The translations under genes were made by a program, and so were the position numbers. From positions 124,001-188,000 of the forward strand of contig JAJBTU010000015.1 of NCBI GenBank assembly GCA_020860715.1: 64,000 bases of DNA, in the 5' to 3' direction. This DNA comes from Clostridiales bacterium. GTDB taxonomy: Bacteria > Bacillota > Clostridia > Lachnospirales > Lachnospiraceae. This document shows, in pieces, positions 10,301-19,704 of the stretch (position 1 is the first letter of the stretch; each line of letters starts with the position of its first letter). The notes beneath the pieces were generated by a model. It did no database searches. It was not told where the DNA came from and worked only from the letters and a program-made list of their open reading frames with translations.

Positions 10301-12874
10301 TGGACAGATCCGGATACAGGTGTGGAATACACCAGCGATGCCTTATTCCGGTATTCCCTGTCCAATACCTCCCAGAGCACATACAGACTGCCGGAAGGCT
10401 CCCTGAAGATAACGGAAGTGGAAGCGCCGGATAAATATGAACTCGATTCTACCCCGTATACGGTCTCTATTACCGGGCCGAATGACGAGGACGGGAATAT
10501 AAGCATTGAGAAGGCAGAACTGGTTTTGCGCGATGGGACCAAAGCAACAGATGAGATTCTGGAAAACGGTGTCATTGTGTACGACCCGCCTGCAAACGGG
10601 TACCTGAATCTCAGAAAAGTATCCGGCAATACTTCCGTAACGAATGGAAATACGGGATATTCCCTTTCAGGGGCGCAGTATACGGTATATACAGACCAGG
10701 GATGCAGTACAGTAGCCAAAGACGCTGAGACGGATACGAATGCGGTTCTGACAGTTACAGCGGATGGCACATCCAATACGTTGTGCCTGGAAGCCGGGAC
10801 CTATTATGTGAAAGAGGCAAAAGCTCCTGCGGGATATTTGAAGGACACGTCTGTGCGTACAGCAGAAATCACTTCAGATGACACAGAAGATGATCCGGCA
10901 GTCTTGTCCGTAACAGAAACGCCTGTGACGTATTCTCCGACGGTTCTCCTTGTAAAGGAGAATGAGGCCGGAACATCCCATGATCTGAGCGGCGCGGTAT
11001 TCAAATTCGAATTTTACGCAGGCCAGACCAGCGCGGCCGGCCCGGTGACAAGGACATGGTACTTTGAGACGGATTCAGATGGAATCATAAACTTTGACAC
11101 GAAATATTTATCATCTTCAAGAACATCCAGTGCATTATACTATGATTCCGATTTGGCCCTTTGCCTCCCGATCGGTTTCATTAAGATTACCGAGGAACAG
11201 GCACCTAGCGGATTTGTTGTATCGGATAAGACAGTAACTTATACCATTACAAGCAGCGGATGTTCCTTCTGTTCCGAAGATGGCTCATCGGTATTAGAAA
11301 ATGCTCCGGTTATCACAGAAACACCTGTTTTCGGCGGGATTACTCTTGACAAGAAGGACTGGTGCCTTGATGCGGCTGAAGGCGACGCATCCCTCGCAGG
11401 TTTTACATTTGCCATCATCAGTTTGAATAATGATACAGTCGTAATAAAAGGTAAAGAAAATGTAAAATATTCTTATGGCGATACGGTCATGACGGTCACC
11501 ACGGATGCGGGCGGGCATGCAGAGACGGGTTCTGTCATCCAGGCTGGCAAGTACAAGATCGTCGAGATTGGGCAGGGCACCGGCTATACGGCATCCGGCA
11601 CAGGGACGGAGCAGGAATTTACAATTTCTGAAGACGGAGAGACAGTAAAGTGTACTGTAACGAACGTCCCGATCGCGGGCGGCCTTTCCATACAGAAGGT
11701 TGATTATATGCTTGGCCGCAGCGCTGACCATGGGGATGCCGACCTGAGCGGCGCAGAGTTTACGATTGTAAACGCTTCCGCAAATGCAGTATTGAACGCG
11801 GCAGGCGACACCATCCAGTCTTCCGGGCTTTCCGGCACGTCTGTGACCTATGCAGATGTACAGGCGGCGATTGAGGACGGATACACCATGCAGGTCATTA
11901 CGACATCAGCAGACGGAAGCGCGTCAACAGGGGCGACCGGCCTGCCCTATGGTACGTATTACGTGATCGAGACAAAGGCAGCGGCAGGATATTTACTGAA
12001 CGACACCTGGGTTGGCCGTATTGAAGCCCGTGAAAACGGAGCCGTTTATGCGGCACAGACCATCCAGGATCCGGATTCCGGGGTGGAGACGACAGCGCAG
12101 CAAATCTGCCGCAGCGGTATGAACCTGACAAAAGAGGACCTGGAAATGCAGGATTCCTTTGAACAGGGCACAGCGTATTTCGAAGGTGCAGAGTTTACCA
12201 TTATCAATGCATCGGATTCGCTGGTAAAAAATTCGGCCGGGCTTGAAATTCCAAGTGCAGAAGCTAAAATTTTTGACACGCCGACTTACGCAGAACTGCG
12301 TGCCATTGCGGATGAAGGCTCTTATACCGTGCAGGTAATCACAACAGACGAAGACGGATATGCAGAAACGGGAATCAATGACCTGCCATACGGTACATAT
12401 TACGTAATTGAGACTAAATCATCTTATGGTTACTGGATTGATGAAAACTTTATCGGAAAGGTGGTTATCCGTGAGGACAGCCAGAATCTTTCCCTGAATT
12501 CTTATTCGGCTTCCGGGAAAAGTTATTTCATTGATCTGAATGACACGGCTTCAAGCCTTGCATCTGCAGAAGTCCAGCAGGTAAGAAGAAAAGATCTGCT
12601 CTTTTTAAAGACAGATATTGATGGTAACTGCAAATCTTATATCCCGTTCCTGATCACGGCGATTGCCATTGATGATCAGGGAAATGAAACAGAACTGGAA
12701 AGTCATGTAATCGTTTCTGATGCGAACGGGCTCGTTGATACATCCCGCACGCATTCGGCAAACACGAACGGATTTGACCGGTATGTGGCTGATGGCAAAG
12801 TAACGGCAGAAGGGGAAACATTCCTGAAAGAAGCCTCCACATGGGGATCTGGTTCCAGGGCAATGGGACCATGA
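7328..12874 (+). CDS. Giant Cna-B/SpaA-type surface protein, N-terminal part (frameshifted from 12841-18330)
   Basis: This is the first part of a very large cell-surface adhesin-like protein. The ATG at 7328 is chosen because AAAGGAG lies 6 bases before it; the ATG at 7310 precedes that site. A signal peptide ends near Ala38 (VQA-SE). Residues about 197-265 form a Glu/Thr-rich stretch of TETE-like repeats. Several beta-rich domains follow. From about residue 920 there are at least six Cna-B/SpaA-like domains, each opening with a Lys (VTKYEE, LRKVSG, LVKENE, LDKKDW, IQKVDY, LTKEDL) and closing with an E-box such as YYVKEAKAPAGY, the usual pattern for intramolecular isopeptide bonds. Translation stops at 12872-12874, whereas the homologous protein continues in the -1 frame, so the gene is frameshifted. 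Confidence 0.85.
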   Translation: MHKNRFQRSLLSFILAAAVGISVVNPLRVMNMGGSVQASESVQEISNQTEGLLTEQDTEEDMTADNVIGSEQKEKNASSETNETADAAEKTEEEYGWVEFFTGQGGSVSASFEYAGETFDEGTFTYEMMEYGPWEAQYETTGTVTVSASANDGYVLGAIVLSDEDGNEIASYDASPVSFTPNADKKIIAAAVFVSSDETEAEAETTSEPETEAAAEAVTESETEAGTEAITEPATETEIKSETEVETESETETETETESGMEPEEIAAVTEELREMDGWPVEQSAEYWPRAYIWYRDTYFDIAGYGYYGDEVHQECLTDLSNVDYSAGSSVTVTYKCTLQQDETYYWYAEITFCFVENIVSATVKSDECDRIMPSVITQTLNEGYGGIVPELAGTEVEGREYTVLAGDESFDIYGLATDYNDDYFKVSMYDDGGFDVNAIGDYTVVYSMSYYLYPDYAWYVINTVHVVEDITENGITVIVDGATLSAEAADGKAEYGIWYTTGITDFIMAVSDTYDLDLSVSATKDGEAIDPYDYVTVSDGESSVEKTAAFSVTDAAGHCYVFILSNTEESDGKVLVNGGGWVALDADTAEALENADEETAGELLEAISEAVADNDGDASTLVSDEISVASAVSQNANNGIMTTASLTGTTSVGSFSASGTTGYMTGHNSDGSAETNYASVDVSGSASTINKLLSSAGYSISVDSSDLGSFGIYCISGHSYYGWPVRTNFTATVSVKVKEYSDGSKTVVLSVYKSWGSSYQTFAGSLSTSIAIATIEVRKSVVGYNMLEASTLAPDVKTTFAIYEVKKKNGEYVLDSSTLVGTLKLTEDDEWVSSGSGNFKMKGTFKVDCDADYIVVETYRIKGTVDNTSRIWGPYTDIQSGEKRIVGYENGNGALITDTNDEGLALVDGGGCVTNWVRYFRGVIVTKYEETDSAGSEKIPLEGAVFKVEYYAVADASKQDTEDFPVVAAWYFKTDEDGEITYGSKDYLSTWTDPDTGVEYTSDALFRYSLSNTSQSTYRLPEGSLKITEVEAPDKYELDSTPYTVSITGPNDEDGNISIEKAELVLRDGTKATDEILENGVIVYDPPANGYLNLRKVSGNTSVTNGNTGYSLSGAQYTVYTDQGCSTVAKDAETDTNAVLTVTADGTSNTLCLEAGTYYVKEAKAPAGYLKDTSVRTAEITSDDTEDDPAVLSVTETPVTYSPTVLLVKENEAGTSHDLSGAVFKFEFYAGQTSAAGPVTRTWYFETDSDGIINFDTKYLSSSRTSSALYYDSDLALCLPIGFIKITEEQAPSGFVVSDKTVTYTITSSGCSFCSEDGSSVLENAPVITETPVFGGITLDKKDWCLDAAEGDASLAGFTFAIISLNNDTVVIKGKENVKYSYGDTVMTVTTDAGGHAETGSVIQAGKYKIVEIGQGTGYTASGTGTEQEFTISEDGETVKCTVTNVPIAGGLSIQKVDYMLGRSADHGDADLSGAEFTIVNASANAVLNAAGDTIQSSGLSGTSVTYADVQAAIEDGYTMQVITTSADGSASTGATGLPYGTYYVIETKAAAGYLLNDTWVGRIEARENGAVYAAQTIQDPDSGVETTAQQICRSGMNLTKEDLEMQDSFEQGTAYFEGAEFTIINASDSLVKNSAGLEIPSAEAKIFDTPTYAELRAIADEGSYTVQVITTDEDGYAETGINDLPYGTYYVIETKSSYGYWIDENFIGKVVIREDSQNLSLNSYSASGKSYFIDLNDTASSLASAEVQQVRRKDLLFLKTDIDGNCKSYIPFLITAIAIDDQGNETELESHVIVSDANGLVDTSRTHSANTNGFDRYVADGKVTAEGETFLKEASTWGSGSRAMGP

Positions 12875-15800
12875 ATACTGCTGACATGACTGTGACTGAC
12901 AGCTATGGCGCACTGTATACCTGCTATTACCGGATTACGGAACTCCAGTGTGAAGACAATTCAGGTCTTTCTGAAAACCTGTTTCATTCTGACCTGATGT
13001 ACCTTTACAATGATACAGCAGACCTGGCCGGATTGCTGTCAGAAAACAGCAATGCACAGATGTATATTTATCATCCGCTTGTGGATACAGAAATTGTATT
13101 GACGAGTAAAGCATCTGATGTGGAATCTGATACACAGACGGTAGCAGCACGCTCTTCTGTGGAGGTTTCGGATTACGTGACTTATACACATGTGTCAGCT
13201 GACCAGACATACCGGATGGAGACGCAGTTTGTTGATATTACGGATGGCAATAAAGTTCTGACAGTCATTGGTACAAAGGATGTGGATGCTGCTGTTTCTG
13301 ACGATGGATTATGGGCAGTTAAAGAGTTCCGGCCGGAGAAGAAATCAGGGACGAACAATACGTATGGAGATGTCACAATGACTGCGCTCCTTGATACGGA
13401 AGAGTTAAACGGTCATACGATTGTCGCAGTGGATTACCTGTATCAGTATGTCGATATCGACAGCACGACAGGATACTGGGTACTTGTCGCGAAGCATGAG
13501 GATCTGACGGATGAAGGCCAGATGCTCTATGTGCCGGATATCCATACGAACGCTCGTGATGGACAGACAGAGAGCAGAGCCGGCACAAAATCAAAAGACG
13601 GTTCTATTCTCGATACGGTCACTTACACAAACCTTGCCAGGAGCGAGATGTATGTCATCACCATGCAGGTGTTCAATGCGGATACCGGTGAAGCCGTGGA
13701 AGGCGGTAAAACTGTCACTTCCGGGCGGATTTATTCCAGGAACAGCACGCCTGTTTCCGGTATGGTCAAGATTCCGGAGTTTGCCATTGATACCTCTGCG
13801 TTCGATGGTGACGTGACCCTTGTAGTGGCAGAAAAACTGTACCGCGCAGATGAAGAAGGGAACCCGATCGGGGAGCCGCTCCTTGTGCATGACAGCCTTG
13901 TAGATGAGGATCAGACCATCCATTACCCGGATGTGCACACGAACGCGAGAGACAGCGAGACGGGCGATGAGGTCGGTACCTCTTCTGAAGCGGCAACCGT
14001 TTACGATGAAGTGACGATCACGAATGTTGTTTTTGACGACAATGACCTTGAAGGGCAATATTCCTATACGATCACGGGTAAACTGGTTTACCAGCAGGAT
14101 TTCACCGACGCAGACGGCGTGAGCCACAAAGCGGGAGAGGAAGTCGAGACACTTGACGGCACGTTTGATACTGTGACGTTTATCTCTGACGCGGCGGGCA
14201 ACGCGACGTTCACGTATGCAGACGGAACGGAAGCGGCCGGCAAAGTAACAATCGTAAGCCATGGCCAGAATGTTTCCAGGACGATCGGTGGGGACGAGGC
14301 GGACAATAGCTACGTGACGGATTCTACGGCGGCAGTCGCGGCGGTTACCGTGGAATTGATCTATATAGTAGATTCCTCGAAAATGGAGGGCGGCACAACG
14401 GTTGTGTTCGAAGACCTGTACCATAAAGATGCCCTGGCAGCAAGCCATGCAGACCTTACGGATCAGGCGCAGTCAGTGCATTATCCGAATGTGAAGACAG
14501 CAGCAGCTGACAATCTGACAATGGATGAGGTCGGTAGGGCAATGGCAAATACGGCCATTACAGATACCGTGATTCTTACGAATCTTGTTCCGGGCAGAAC
14601 CTATACGGTATCAGGAAAACTGACGGATCAGGATTCCGGCGCGGACATCATCGTAAATGGTGCAGCCGTACAACAGACGGCGGAGATCACGGTCGGCAGT
14701 GACGGTACGATCACTGCGGCAAATGGGGAGAAGACGACCGTCACTGTATATGATAAAGAATATAATTCTGTCAGCGGCACGGTAGATTTGACTTTCACGT
14801 TTGACGCGGATACATTTGAGGGAGAAACGTCAGTTGTGTTTGAAGACCTGTATTACAACGGGGTCAGGGCGGCGTCGCACAGCGATCTGAGCGATGAAGG
14901 CCAGACCATCCATTTTCCGGAGATTTATACAGCGGCGGCGGATGGATATACCGGAGATCAGGTTGGCACCGCGGCGGAAGAAGCAGTTATCGTTGACACG
15001 GTAATATACAAAAACCTGGTGCCTGGGCGTGAGTACACTGTTTGCGGTATTCTTGTAAACAAGGATACCGGATATGAACTGACAGACGCGAATCAAAGTG
15101 CGGTAATAGCGGAAAGAACGTTTATTGCCGGCGAGACGGAAGATGGGATCTGTGCGATATTAGATGAAGAGAAAAATTCGGTAAGCGGAACGGTGGACAT
15201 TACGTTTACATTTGAAGGCTCTCTCTTAGAAGGCGTGACGGTTGTTGCTTTTGAAAATCTTATCCATAACGGGATCACAGTTACGTCGCACTGTGACATC
15301 AGTGACGAGAAAGAGACGGTTCATTGCCCTAAGATTCGCACCGCGGCAATCGACAGGAACGTCGGAGATGAAGTTGGTATCGCAGGCGAGACGACGATTG
15401 CCGATACGGTATCACTCTGGAATCTTGTCCCGGGTATGTCCTATACCGTAAGCGGTGTGCTGATGGACAAAGACACAGGAAGAGCACTGACTGTGGATGG
15501 AGAGACCATCAGGCAGGAAGTCATCATCACAGTAAACGAAGACGGTACCGTGACGGCCGAAGACGGCGGGAAGGCTGCGAATGTCGTATACAATGAGAAA
15601 ATGAAATCCGCAGACTGCACGGTCGAACTGACTTATACTCTGGACGCAGGTACGCTTGCGGGTGTGACTGCAGTCGTGTTCGAGAATCTGATGCATAACG
15701 ATGTGAAGGTGGCAAGCCATGCTGATATTACGGACCTCGGACAGTCTGTCCATTTCCCTGAAATTCATACGGAGGCAGCTGACTGTAATACTTCTGATCA

Positions 15801-18330
15801 TGTTGGAACGGTAAAGGAGAAAGCGGTAATTAATGATGTGGTATCTTACACGAACCTGGTTGTCGGCAAAGAGTATACACTGTCCGGTACACTCATGAAC
15901 CGGGAGAGCGGATTGCCGCTGCTTGATGAGAATGGGGACACCATCACCGCCACGGCAGTCTTTCAGGCGGTGACCGAAAGTGGCGATGGAAACAACATTG
16001 TAGCTGCATATCATGAGAGCAACAATTCCGTCGACGGTTCATACCTGCTTACGTTTACACTGGATTCCAGCCTGCTTGCCGGAAAGACGGCTGTGGTGTT
16101 TGAAAAACTGTATCATAATGATCTGGAGGTTACGGCCCATGCGGATATTACTGATGCTGAACAGTCCGTATACTATCCGGATATTCATACGACCGCGTCT
16201 GACTCTGCGACGGGAAGTCATGTTGGATCAATCTGGGGCATACTCATGAATTTTGCCCGTAAGATTACAGGGCAGGATACCGCAGATGACGCAAAAGAGG
16301 TCATCACAGATACCGTTGCACTTTACAACCTGGTTCCGGGAATGACCTATGTTGTATCCGGAAAACTTTATAATGGAACGGAAAGTAAGAAAACCGGCGT
16401 GGATACTCCGCTTGTAATTGACGGCGGAGAAATAACGCAGGCGGTTACGGTCACGGTATCTGAGGACGGGAAAACGATGACATCTTCGGACGGAGCAAAG
16501 TCAGCCGTGACGGCGTTCCATGAAGAACAGAACTCCGTGGATGGAACGGTAGATCTGACCTATACGCTTGACAGCTCCAAAATTCAGGGAATAAAAGTGG
16601 TGGTATTTGAAAAATTATATCAGAAAAACTCGTATACGTCAGATATGAGTCCGGATGAAGTGGAAGATGAGGACATCGTAAAGGAACATTCTGATATTGA
16701 AGATGAGGATCAGAGCGTGAGTGAAATCTCCATTCAAACGAGCGCGACGGACACATCCACAGGAGACCATGTGGGAAGTGTGCCGGATGACATGGCTGCT
16801 GCTTCCATTCATGACGAGGTGAACCTCGCCGGTCTGGCAGAAGGAGTGGAATATACAATTGACGGCGTTCTGGTATCTCTCGGGGATTCGGATCTTACTT
16901 CCGGCAGGATTTATTATCTGAAAACGGATGGGACACTGACGGATAACAGGAATGAAGCCTATACGGAAAAACTGACGTTTACAGCGAAGAATGCAATAGA
17001 GACACAGTACCTGAACTTTGCCATTACATCAGATAAGGTACAGGGGAAGAGTCTTACCGTATTCGAGAATATTTACCATAATGGTGAGCAGATCAGCTCT
17101 CACCCGGCAGGAGACGGCAATGGCTGGGATGAGGAGGAATTAGCGGGGCAGACTGTGTACTATCCGGCGGGAAAGACAAATGCGGCGGACACGGTGACGG
17201 GAGGGCATATTTCTATGGCCGATACAAACCGGACGATCGTTGACCGTGTATATTTTGAGAACCTTCTTGCTGGGGAGGAGTACTGCATTACCGGGCAGCT
17301 GGTTTACCAGAAAGCGTTTACAGACGCGGACGGTGTAAGCCACGAGGCGAAAGAAGCAGTGACCGGTCAGACTGCGGTAAGATTTACGGCAGCTGCAGAT
17401 CTGGCGGCGGTATCGTATGCGGACAGCAATGAAGCGGAGTTTGACTCCGTGACGGAGAAAACGCTGCCGGACGGCCGGACGGTCATCAGCGGATATGTAT
17501 CCGTCCGTTTTACCGTCGACGCTTCAAAACTGGCAGGGGCAGCTCTTGTAGCGCTGGAATGGTTTGACCATGATGGAACAGAGATCTTTACGCACAGTGA
17601 CCTGAACGACCTTCCGCAGACTATCAGGATTCCGGAAATTCATACATCAGCCAGTGTCAACGGCATTGACGAGGCAGAGATTTATGATGCGGACGGAAGC
17701 TATACAGATATTACGATCACGGATACGGTTTTCTATAAAAACCTCTGGACGGCGGATGAACTGACGGCCATGGAGGAGCAGGCAAAGTATATCGAGTACA
17801 ATGACGGCACATACCGCGTGCAGGATAACGCTGTCTGCAGTGTATCCGAGAATGCAGTATATATACTGAAAGGTGTCCTGATGGATAAATCAACCGGAGA
17901 AGTCCTTACTGACAGCAGCGGAGCAGTGTATACGGTATACTCTGAACCGTTTGTTCCGGTAAGCAGTGCTGGCTCGCATGATGTGATTTTTACCGTCAAT
18001 GCCGGAAACTTTTCTGATGGAAAAGGAGGATCTTCGCTTGCAGGTAAGTCTCTTGTGGTTTTCGAAACGCTTTATTTTGCATCAGCGAAAGAAGAAGCAA
18101 CGGAGGAAAATAGGGTGGCAGAGCACTGGGACATGAACGATAATGCACAAACAATTCAATTTCTTTCATCAGAGATTCCGGAAACGGCAAAGGACAGTAC
18201 ACAGGAAACAGCACCGGAATCTGCCGTAAAAACAGAAGATATGCTGGTGCCCCGTGTGTTAGCAGCACTTCTGTTAATGGGAGCAGCTCTGCTTGTGATG
18301 ACGATCGATGGAAAAAGATTCAGAAGATAA
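12841..18330 (+). CDS. Giant VaFE-repeat surface protein, C-terminal part with membrane anchor
   Basis: This frame continues the product of 7328-12874. Joining them at the G run 12842-12846 gives WGIWFQGNG, and the following GALYTCYYRITELQCE segment matches the domain that normally precedes VaFE repeats. A separate start at 12841 has no evident binding site. About ten tandem repeats follow from 13542. Each begins with a TxAxDxxTGDxVG-like motif, has TDTV.Y.NLVPG.EYTVSG.LM, and ends with VVFE.LYHN and a SHxDxxDxxQTV segment, the VaFE-repeat family. The C terminus has a hydrophobic segment (VLAALLLMGAALLVM) and a basic tail KRFRR. Where LPxTG would be expected there is only AVKTED. The predicted joined protein is about 3,670 residues. 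No sortase gene is in the window. Confidence 0.85.
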   Translation: MGIWFQGNGTMNTADMTVTDSYGALYTCYYRITELQCEDNSGLSENLFHSDLMYLYNDTADLAGLLSENSNAQMYIYHPLVDTEIVLTSKASDVESDTQTVAARSSVEVSDYVTYTHVSADQTYRMETQFVDITDGNKVLTVIGTKDVDAAVSDDGLWAVKEFRPEKKSGTNNTYGDVTMTALLDTEELNGHTIVAVDYLYQYVDIDSTTGYWVLVAKHEDLTDEGQMLYVPDIHTNARDGQTESRAGTKSKDGSILDTVTYTNLARSEMYVITMQVFNADTGEAVEGGKTVTSGRIYSRNSTPVSGMVKIPEFAIDTSAFDGDVTLVVAEKLYRADEEGNPIGEPLLVHDSLVDEDQTIHYPDVHTNARDSETGDEVGTSSEAATVYDEVTITNVVFDDNDLEGQYSYTITGKLVYQQDFTDADGVSHKAGEEVETLDGTFDTVTFISDAAGNATFTYADGTEAAGKVTIVSHGQNVSRTIGGDEADNSYVTDSTAAVAAVTVELIYIVDSSKMEGGTTVVFEDLYHKDALAASHADLTDQAQSVHYPNVKTAAADNLTMDEVGRAMANTAITDTVILTNLVPGRTYTVSGKLTDQDSGADIIVNGAAVQQTAEITVGSDGTITAANGEKTTVTVYDKEYNSVSGTVDLTFTFDADTFEGETSVVFEDLYYNGVRAASHSDLSDEGQTIHFPEIYTAAADGYTGDQVGTAAEEAVIVDTVIYKNLVPGREYTVCGILVNKDTGYELTDANQSAVIAERTFIAGETEDGICAILDEEKNSVSGTVDITFTFEGSLLEGVTVVAFENLIHNGITVTSHCDISDEKETVHCPKIRTAAIDRNVGDEVGIAGETTIADTVSLWNLVPGMSYTVSGVLMDKDTGRALTVDGETIRQEVIITVNEDGTVTAEDGGKAANVVYNEKMKSADCTVELTYTLDAGTLAGVTAVVFENLMHNDVKVASHADITDLGQSVHFPEIHTEAADCNTSDHVGTVKEKAVINDVVSYTNLVVGKEYTLSGTLMNRESGLPLLDENGDTITATAVFQAVTESGDGNNIVAAYHESNNSVDGSYLLTFTLDSSLLAGKTAVVFEKLYHNDLEVTAHADITDAEQSVYYPDIHTTASDSATGSHVGSIWGILMNFARKITGQDTADDAKEVITDTVALYNLVPGMTYVVSGKLYNGTESKKTGVDTPLVIDGGEITQAVTVTVSEDGKTMTSSDGAKSAVTAFHEEQNSVDGTVDLTYTLDSSKIQGIKVVVFEKLYQKNSYTSDMSPDEVEDEDIVKEHSDIEDEDQSVSEISIQTSATDTSTGDHVGSVPDDMAAASIHDEVNLAGLAEGVEYTIDGVLVSLGDSDLTSGRIYYLKTDGTLTDNRNEAYTEKLTFTAKNAIETQYLNFAITSDKVQGKSLTVFENIYHNGEQISSHPAGDGNGWDEEELAGQTVYYPAGKTNAADTVTGGHISMADTNRTIVDRVYFENLLAGEEYCITGQLVYQKAFTDADGVSHEAKEAVTGQTAVRFTAAADLAAVSYADSNEAEFDSVTEKTLPDGRTVISGYVSVRFTVDASKLAGAALVALEWFDHDGTEIFTHSDLNDLPQTIRIPEIHTSASVNGIDEAEIYDADGSYTDITITDTVFYKNLWTADELTAMEEQAKYIEYNDGTYRVQDNAVCSVSENAVYILKGVLMDKSTGEVLTDSSGAVYTVYSEPFVPVSSAGSHDVIFTVNAGNFSDGKGGSSLAGKSLVVFETLYFASAKEEATEENRVAEHWDMNDNAQTIQFLSSEIPETAKDSTQETAPESAVKTEDMLVPRVLAALLLMGAALLVMTIDGKRFRR
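13542..18160 (+). repeat. Ten or so tandem VaFE protein repeats
   Basis: Successive repeats start near 13542, 13931, 14491, 14920, 15331, 15760, 16180, 16727, 17168 and 17635, giving spacings of about 390 to 560 bases. Each start is marked by a T-x-A-x-D motif. The copies are diverged at the DNA level, so this is an old domain array rather than a recent tandem duplication. The role is inferred to be a long stalk held by isopeptide bonds. Confidence 0.75.
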
Positions 18331-18344
18331 GAGACGGTTTTTAT

Positions 18345-18381
18345 TTCTGCGAACCTGACAGGGAATGTCAGGTTCGCAGAA
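18345..18381. terminator. 16-bp perfect inverted repeat between convergent genes
   Basis: Arms 18345-18360 and 18366-18381 pair perfectly around a 5-base loop. The structure sits between the adhesin stop (18330) and the RNase G stop (18413), which converge. There is no clear T run after either arm, only a T-rich stretch before it on the plus strand. It is therefore best called a probable bidirectional transcription-ending hairpin. Confidence 0.55.
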
Positions 18382-18412
18382 GGCGCTTCATAAGTGCAAA
18401 GCGGAGAGTTCA

Positions 18413-19621
18413 TTACCCGTTTACCTGTTCATGAAGCGGCCGTTCTTTTTTCGTTCGGGTAATTTCGACGAGGGAAAGCCGTGTCATATCAACAAGTACA
18501 GTTTTCACAGGATCCTTTTGCAGAAGATTCTCAAGAAAACGCAGCAATTCGTCATTGCTTTCTGAAGAATCCATATTGATAAAATCGATCAGAATGATTC
18601 CGCTTAAATTCCGTAAACGAATCTGCCTCGCGGCTTCAGCGGCAGCTTCCATGTTGATCTTATAAAAGACTTTCTGCGGATCCTTTCCGCCTCCTTCAAA
18701 CTTGCCGGTATTTACGTCTATTACGGTTAATGCTTCTGTCGGCTGAATGACGAGATAGCCTCCTGATCTCAGCCAGACGTGTTCTGAAAGAGCCTCCTGC
18801 AGCTGACTTTCCAGAGAATATTTTTTGAACAGAGGCAAAAGAGAGTCCTGATAAAGAACAAGTTTCGGAAGATCATCAGGCTGATGAAGAGATAAATAAT
18901 GGTGGGCTTCGTCCCATATCGTCTTATCATCCGTTAAAAATCTTTCGGCAGAGGCCTCATAAATATCTGACATTCTGGTGATCCAGGGATGCGGGCCGGA
19001 TAAGATGCACTCTGGACAGATCCGGTGAGGGGCTGCCTGAAGCAATGACTGATATTGTGTATACAGTCTTTTCATATCATCTTCAATCTTATTCCGGTCG
19101 GCATCGCATGAGTTCGTGCGAAGAAGCCATCCAAAGGAGCGCCCGGTGTCTGTTTCATGAATGAGAGACAATTCCAGTTCTCTGACCAGAGTGATCAGAC
19201 GTTTTTTTTCTTCTTTCCTCAGCTTCGAGGAGGCACTGATCTGATGATTTCCGGTTGTGAGAAGAAGGTATTTTCCATGTAGAGTAAGATTTGTTGTAAC
19301 GGAAGGATACTTGGTTTTTATGGCATCTCGGGATACCTGTACCAAAAGTTCATCCCCCATCTGCGGCTTTTGAGAGGCCCCTTTTTTTGTGTAGATGGGG
19401 TTTACAATATCAGAAAGCGGAAGATAGCAGATTTTGTTTGATGCGATTTCCACAAAAGCGGCTCCGATATTTTTTGCTATGTCACGGATTCGGCCAATAT
19501 AGATATTTCCAAGAATGGAAGACGGATTCTCCGTGTCACAGTGGATCTCAACAGGTTTTGTTTCATTTAATAAAAAAGAAAAAACCTTATCCTGCATTTT
19601 GCAAATGATATATTGGTTCAT
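18413..19621 (-). CDS. rng: Ribonuclease G/E family protein
   Basis: RNase E/G enzymes cleave single-stranded RNA in rRNA maturation and mRNA decay. The 402-residue protein has the S1-like N-terminal part (GNIYIGRIRDIAKNIGAAFVEI, with an inserted S1 loop). The catalytic DNase I-like subdomain has the two metal-binding aspartates in VIDVNTGKF and ILIDFINMD. The C terminus LSLVEITRTKKERPL is typical of short clostridial forms that lack the zinc-link and small domains of E. coli RNase G. The start ATG at 19621 is preceded by GGGAGA. It is the last of a three-gene minus-strand block with the TIGR03936 and TIGR03960 proteins. In many Clostridia this block runs directly into rplU, but here rplU is 4.6 kb away in the opposite direction. 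Confidence 0.9.
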   Translation of the reverse strand: MNQYIICKMQDKVFSFLLNETKPVEIHCDTENPSSILGNIYIGRIRDIAKNIGAAFVEIASNKICYLPLSDIVNPIYTKKGASQKPQMGDELLVQVSRDAIKTKYPSVTTNLTLHGKYLLLTTGNHQISASSKLRKEEKKRLITLVRELELSLIHETDTGRSFGWLLRTNSCDADRNKIEDDMKRLYTQYQSLLQAAPHRICPECILSGPHPWITRMSDIYEASAERFLTDDKTIWDEAHHYLSLHQPDDLPKLVLYQDSLLPLFKKYSLESQLQEALSEHVWLRSGGYLVIQPTEALTVIDVNTGKFEGGGKDPQKVFYKINMEAAAEAARQIRLRNLSGIILIDFINMDSSESNDELLRFLENLLQKDPVKTVLVDMTRLSLVEITRTKKERPLHEQVNG

Positions 19622-19704
19622 AAGGATTCTCCCACAAGTTACTGTGACTAAAATCTGGCTGCAAGGAGGGATGGCTGCCGTTAAAAATAGAATGCAGCCG
19701 GTAA

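Noticed and set aside
12835..12880. Programmed -1 ribosomal frameshifting to join the adhesin halves
   Set aside because: There is no X XXY YYZ slippery heptamer in frame and no obvious stimulatory hairpin; a simple G-run length change explains it better.
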